From NCBI GenBank assembly GCA_934154445.1, contig CAKPGC010000023.1:1-9088 (forward strand): a DNA stretch of 9,088 nucleotides, read 5' to 3'. Of the stretch, positions 6,164 through 9,088 are shown piece after piece. The notes under the pieces were generated by a model that did no database searches, was not told the origin of the DNA, and worked only from the letters and a program-made list of their open reading frames with translations. Source of the DNA: an uncultured Clostridia bacterium. GTDB taxonomy: Bacteria > Bacillota > Clostridia > TANB77 > CAG-508. Made by a program: the position numbers and the translations under genes. Each line of letters begins with the position of its first letter. Positions within the stretch are counted from its first letter, which is position 1.

Positions 6164-6494
6164 AGTATTCTCCTATTATTATATTCTTAATATATTATAT
6201 TATTTTTTTCTGTTTTGGTTATAGTATTACTAATTTATTACAATCTTTTTTCAATAATATTACAATTATGTTATCTTTGTTCAATTATGTTTCCTTTCTT
6301 GTTTACGATTTTTTTGATTTTTATATTTTATGTTTTTTGTGGAAACTGTGGATAACTTTGTGAATAACTCAAATTTGGTCTTTTGTTAAAAAAAGTTATT
6401 CACATATAACTGTGCATTTTAATTTTCTTACAATTATTTACATTTTATTTATTGTTTTATGTGTACTATTTTTGTTTTATTTTTAAAATTATTA
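6164..6494. other. Gene-free AT-rich intergenic region with a DnaA-box cluster
   Basis: About 330 bp with no credible open reading frame on either strand and no tRNA-like fold. The part next to the rhodanese gene (6164-6330) is AT-rich with a possible -10 only. The middle (6338-6419) holds the DnaA-box cluster described separately. The part from 6420 to 6490 is almost purely A and T, as in duplex-unwinding regions, although that base composition is common between genes here. Confidence 0.7.
6347..6404. promoter_or_regulatory. Cluster of three perfect DnaA boxes
   Basis: Three exact matches to TTATNCACA occur within 58 bp: TTATCCACA (6347-6355, minus strand), TTATTCACA (6359-6367, minus) and TTATTCACA (6396-6404, plus). 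The first two are 12 bp apart start to start, about one helical turn. The second and third lie in an 11-bp perfect inverted repeat (6359-6369 and 6394-6404) with a 24-bp spacer. Weaker two-mismatch boxes flank them at 6338-6346 and 6411-6419. DnaA binds such boxes at origins, at titration sites and at promoters it regulates. No dnaA or dnaN gene is nearby. Confidence 0.75.
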
Positions 6495-6536
6495 AAAGAG
6501 CCGTAGTCTTGATTTTCCAAGTCTATATGGCTCTTT
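6495..6536 (-). terminator. Hairpin terminator after the DUF1294 gene, possibly bidirectional
   Basis: AAAGAGCC (6495-6502) pairs with GGCTCTTT (6529-6536). The interior adds CTTG/CAAG (6508-6511 with 6518-6521) around a 6-base loop. On the minus strand the stem is followed by UUUUAAUAAUUUU, a moderate U-tract. On the plus strand it is followed by a better T-run (6534-6544). It begins about 28 bp after the DUF1294 stop codon and separates that gene from the DnaA-box region. Confidence 0.8.
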
Positions 6537-6564
6537 CTTTTTTTATTAATTAAACATAATATTC

Positions 6565-6855
6565 TTAAAATAATATAAAATATATAATTGCAATTATTTC
6601 TAAAATTGTTATTAGTGGAAGTCCTATAACAAATATCATTTTCTTGGTTTTGTGTCTAAATGTGTACATCCCTGCAATTGTTCCAATTCCTCCACCTAAT
6701 GCTGTTATTATAAATAATGTCTTTTCTGGTATTCTCCATTTTCCTTTTTTGGCTTTTTGCTTATCTATGTACATCGCCAAAAATCCTATTATATTTATTA
6801 TTATGAAGTATATTATTATGTTTTGGGTTGTAAATATATTTTGTATATCTTGCAT
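6565..6855 (-). CDS. DUF1294 family small membrane protein
   Basis: A 96-residue inner-membrane protein of a widespread family without a known function. It shows the family pattern: a first hydrophobic segment (about 12-30) leading into the conserved MYIDKQKAKKGKWRIPE motif (28-44), a second segment with LGGGIGTIAGM (53-63), the motif FRHKTKK (66-72), and a third hydrophobic segment to the C-terminus that includes IGLPL. Three membrane spans are expected. An in-frame ATG at 6876 would add seven residues but has no SD before it, whereas AGGGGAG lies 11 bases before the ATG at 6855, so the shorter form is chosen. It lies 44 bp after the HD-domain gene and probably shares its transcript; a terminator follows. 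Confidence 0.85.
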   Translation of the reverse strand: MQDIQNIFTTQNIIIYFIIINIIGFLAMYIDKQKAKKGKWRIPEKTLFIITALGGGIGTIAGMYTFRHKTKKMIFVIGLPLITILEIIAIIYFILF

Positions 6856-6899
6856 TTTCCTGTTTGCTCCCCTCATTTAAATCATTATCATTTCTAAAA

Positions 6900-7937
6900 T
6901 TAGAAATCAAAATAAGCATATTTCTTTGTTTTAAAGTTCAAACAGCTGTCAATATATTGTTTTGCAATTTCAGAAATTTGATTTATCCTTTTATATTTTA
7001 CTAATGGATTTATATATCTTATTTTTGATTTTACACTTTTACAATATTTGTTTTCCACATATCTGTCACTTTCAAATACATTTGTTGTGTTTTTCCACAT
7101 TTCAAATTGCTTAGAATTTCTCTGTTTTTCATAATTTTCTATTTTTTCTATTATTTCTTTTTCAGATAAATTATACAAATCATTTTTTGTAATTTGTTTT
7201 TCTTCACTCATTTTTCTAATTATATCTGCTAATAATTGCATTGATAATTTTGTTCTACTATCTATATATGATTTAGATAAAATACTCATATTCTTTACAA
7301 ATTTTTTAGCTACTTCTATGTCCTTAAATCCTAGTTCTTCTATTTCTTCTTCATTTTTTTGTATTTCTATATTTTCATATATTTCTTTTACTTCATTTAA
7401 ATTCCATAATTTTTTTCTTACTCCAAGTCCATTAGATAATGTGTATTCAAGCCTATCACTTGAAAGCATTGGTGTATCATTATCTGCAATTGGATATCTA
7501 TGATAGTCGTTTATTTCTTCAATTTTTATACCATCTCTATTTAATAGATTCATTATTTCTTTGGATTTGCTAATAATTTTTGTTGTTAATTCTTCTGTTG
7601 ATTCTTGTTTTTCATAGTCTCCATTCATAAAGTCTATACAATGTTTAAATACAGGTGTTGCAATATCATGGAATAATCCAGAAAGAGTCTGTTTTTTATC
7701 TTTTGTAAAGTTCCATATAATCAATGCAACAGCAACACTATGGTCTAAACTTGAGTACCATAGTGTAATTTCTGGAAATAGTTTTGAATAATATGTACCA
7801 CAAGATACACTTATTCCTGCTTGCTTTTGCATTTCCGGTGTCTGGATATATTCTTCTATAAATTCTGGTTTTTCTGGTGATAATATATCAAAATATTCTT
7901 TTATTGGTTCTTTTAATCTTTCAAAATATTTTTCCAT
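6900..7937 (-). CDS. HD-domain phosphohydrolase, substrate unknown
   Basis: A soluble protein of 345 residues. HD-superfamily metal ligands are visible in order: His66 (SLDHS), His90-Asp91 (GLFHDIATPVFKH) and Asp161 (LSSDRLEYTL). The GLFHD-x-x-x-P-F/V-x-x-H arrangement recalls dNTP triphosphohydrolase (dGTPase/SAMHD1-like) members of the superfamily, so a nucleotide or nucleotide-derived phosphate ester is a plausible substrate; this is inference. The C-terminal half (about 185-345) is Lys/Glu-rich and helical with no motif I recognise. A GTG codon at 7949 is in frame but without a spaced SD; GGAG at 7949-7952 lies 11 bases before the ATG at 7937, so that start is preferred. It follows polC by 47 bp with no terminator seen between, so it may be co-transcribed with polC, and it precedes the DUF1294 gene. 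Confidence 0.8.
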   Translation of the reverse strand: MEKYFERLKEPIKEYFDILSPEKPEFIEEYIQTPEMQKQAGISVSCGTYYSKLFPEITLWYSSLDHSVAVALIIWNFTKDKKQTLSGLFHDIATPVFKHCIDFMNGDYEKQESTEELTTKIISKSKEIMNLLNRDGIKIEEINDYHRYPIADNDTPMLSSDRLEYTLSNGLGVRKKLWNLNEVKEIYENIEIQKNEEEIEELGFKDIEVAKKFVKNMSILSKSYIDSRTKLSMQLLADIIRKMSEEKQITKNDLYNLSEKEIIEKIENYEKQRNSKQFEMWKNTTNVFESDRYVENKYCKSVKSKIRYINPLVKYKRINQISEIAKQYIDSCLNFKTKKYAYFDF

Positions 7938-7984
7938 TTTGTTTTTCACTCCATTTTTAAGTTGCTATCTCAGTTAGAAAAGAA

Positions 7985-9088
7985 TTATCCAAATAAACTC
8001 AATTGATTACTTTGGCTCATACCATCTAAGCAGCCAAATTCTTTAAGTAAATCTGCACCTGAGCTACCTATTTTTGCTCTTATTTTTAAATCATCAATTG
8101 ACATGAATTTTCCATCTTTTCTAGCATCTACAATACCCTGTGCAGCAACACTACCAAAACCTGGAATACTGTTTAAAGGCGGTCTTAATTTGTTATCTTG
8201 TACTTTGAACTTTGTTGCTTCTGATTCGTATAAGTCTACTGGTAGGAATTCAAATCCTCTTTCATACATTTCTAGTACTATTTCTAGGTCATCATACATA
8301 TCTAACTCTGCCTTTGTTGCTTCTTTCTTTTGGTTTTTCATTTCAATTTCTTTCATTTTGTTTTTAACTTTTTCTTTTCCAAATATCATATAACTTGCAT
8401 CAAATGCTTTTGCTCTTATTGAGTAATATGCAGCATAATATGCTAGTGGTATATGTACTTTAAACCATGCAATTCTGAACGCATTTGTAACATAAGCTGC
8501 GGCATGTGCTTTTGGGAACATGTATTTTATTTTTTCACATGATTTTATATACCAGTCTGGTACGTCATGTTCTTTCATTAATGGAATGTATTCATCTTTC
8601 CATTTTGGTTCTTTTCCTTTTGCTACTTTTCCTTTACGTACTGCTTCCATTATTTTGAAAGATTTGTCTGGTGGTAATCCTTTTTTGATTAGGTAAATCA
8701 TAATATCGTCACGACAACATATTGCTTCTTGAAGTGTTACTACCCCTTGTTCAATTAATGTTTGGGCATTTCCTAACCATACGTCTGTACCATGTGATAA
8801 ACCTGATAAACGTATTAATTCATCAAATGTTGTTGGTTTTGTGTCCAAAAGCATGCCTCTGGCAAATTTTGTTCCATATTCAGGTATTCCAAATGTTCCT
8901 ACTTGTGAGTGAATTTGCTCTGGAGTTACACCTAAGGCTTCTGTTGAGTTGAATATTGACATTGTTTCTTTGTCATCTAGTGGTATGTCTGTTGGTGCAA
9001 TTCCTGTTAAGTCTTGCAACATACGAATTACCGTCGGATCGTCGTGTCCTAGTATATCTAGTTTTAATAAGTTTCCATCTATTGAGTG
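7985..9088 (-). CDS. polC: DNA polymerase III alpha subunit, PolC type (C-terminal part only)
   Basis: The gene runs in from the right edge; 367 C-terminal residues of a protein usually about 1,430 residues long are visible. The first in-frame methionine at 9022 is internal: the frame is open to 9088 and reads LLKLDILGHDDPT before it, a PolC hallmark whose Asp (codon 9056-9058) corresponds to the third catalytic aspartate of C-family polymerases. Conserved stretches follow, such as FPKAHAAAYVTNAFRIAWFK. A helix-hairpin-helix type segment NSIPGFGSVAAQGIVDAR lies near residues 306-323. The tail QLSLF (7991-8005), a beta-clamp binding motif, ends just before the stop codon. PolC is the main replicative polymerase of low-GC Gram-positives. 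The N-terminal OB, PHP and 3'-5' exonuclease regions lie outside the window. Nothing suggests a truncated or inactive gene. Confidence 0.97.
   Translation of the reverse strand, partial: HSIDGNLLKLDILGHDDPTVIRMLQDLTGIAPTDIPLDDKETMSIFNSTEALGVTPEQIHSQVGTFGIPEYGTKFARGMLLDTKPTTFDELIRLSGLSHGTDVWLGNAQTLIEQGVVTLQEAICCRDDIMIYLIKKGLPPDKSFKIMEAVRKGKVAKGKEPKWKDEYIPLMKEHDVPDWYIKSCEKIKYMFPKAHAAAYVTNAFRIAWFKVHIPLAYYAAYYSIRAKAFDASYMIFGKEKVKNKMKEIEMKNQKKEATKAELDMYDDLEIVLEMYERGFEFLPVDLYESEATKFKVQDNKLRPPLNSIPGFGSVAAQGIVDARKDGKFMSIDDLKIRAKIGSSGADLLKEFGCLDGMSQSNQLSLFG

Noticed and set aside
6338..6490. Chromosomal origin of replication as a firm call
   Set aside because: The DnaA boxes and AT-rich DNA fit, but no dnaA, dnaN, rpmH or gidA genes are nearby and the genes on both sides are co-oriented. 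Kept only as one reading of the DnaA-box cluster.
6164..6490. Hidden tRNA, small RNA or riboswitch in the largest gap
   Set aside because: No cloverleaf, conserved aptamer core or GC-rich fold is visible; apart from the DnaA-box inverted repeat the region is A/T-rich without stable structure.
7051..7103. TTTTCCACA-type DnaA-like boxes inside the HD-domain gene
   Set aside because: Each has a mismatch to TTATNCACA and lies within coding sequence; single near-matches of this kind are expected by chance in AT-rich DNA.
1..9088. CRISPR array, insertion sequence, phage or toxin-antitoxin system
   Set aside because: No regularly spaced repeats, transposase, integrase or terminal inverted repeats flanking genes are seen. 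The MazG-like protein is a nucleotide pyrophosphohydrolase, and no mazE/mazF-type pair accompanies it.

Overview
The window is a very AT-rich piece of a low-GC Gram-positive chromosome. Every gene lies on the minus strand, so the window is best read from right to left. The PolC-type replicative polymerase, strong AGGAGG-type Shine-Dalgarno (SD) sequences and the general gene content point to a Firmicute, most likely a Clostridia-type (possibly uncultured gut) organism. The species cannot be named from this sequence. The genes are mostly ordinary chromosomal ones; no mobile element, CRISPR array, phage gene or tRNA was found.

Right part (9088 to 6565): the C-terminal quarter of DNA polymerase III PolC enters from the right edge and ends in its clamp-binding tail. 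An HD-domain phosphohydrolase of unknown substrate follows after 47 bp, then a small DUF1294 membrane protein. A hairpin terminator at 6495-6536 closes this block.

Middle (6494 to 5691): a gene-poor stretch of about 330 bp holds three perfect DnaA boxes (TTATNCACA), two of which form an 11-bp inverted repeat, plus two weaker boxes. It lies upstream of a small single-domain rhodanese gene. After the rhodanese come a likely extended -10 promoter and a GC-rich hairpin placed directly before the lepA ribosome binding site.

Left part (5690 to 283): lepA (elongation factor 4), a 69-residue charged small protein, a MazG-like NTP pyrophosphohydrolase with a degenerate second half, an rlmB-like 23S rRNA 2'-O-methyltransferase overlapping mazG, and a 620-residue membrane-anchored protein of unknown function. 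Spacing and co-orientation suggest one transcription unit, ended by a strong intrinsic terminator at 283-323. Its theme is translation and ribosome maintenance plus nucleotide-pool cleaning.

Left edge (1 to 282): no gene. It carries a perfect sigma-A promoter (TTGACA, 17 bp, TATAAT) with A-tracts upstream and a second, weaker promoter about 100 bp further upstream. Both fire leftward out of the window. The leader that follows looks like a ribosomal RNA operon leader, so an rrn operon probably begins just beyond position 1.

The least expected items are the DnaA-box cluster away from any visible dnaA/dnaN genes, the hairpin in the lepA leader, the small tandem repeat overlapping the lepA stop codon, the half-degenerate MazG duplication, and the two unrecognised proteins.
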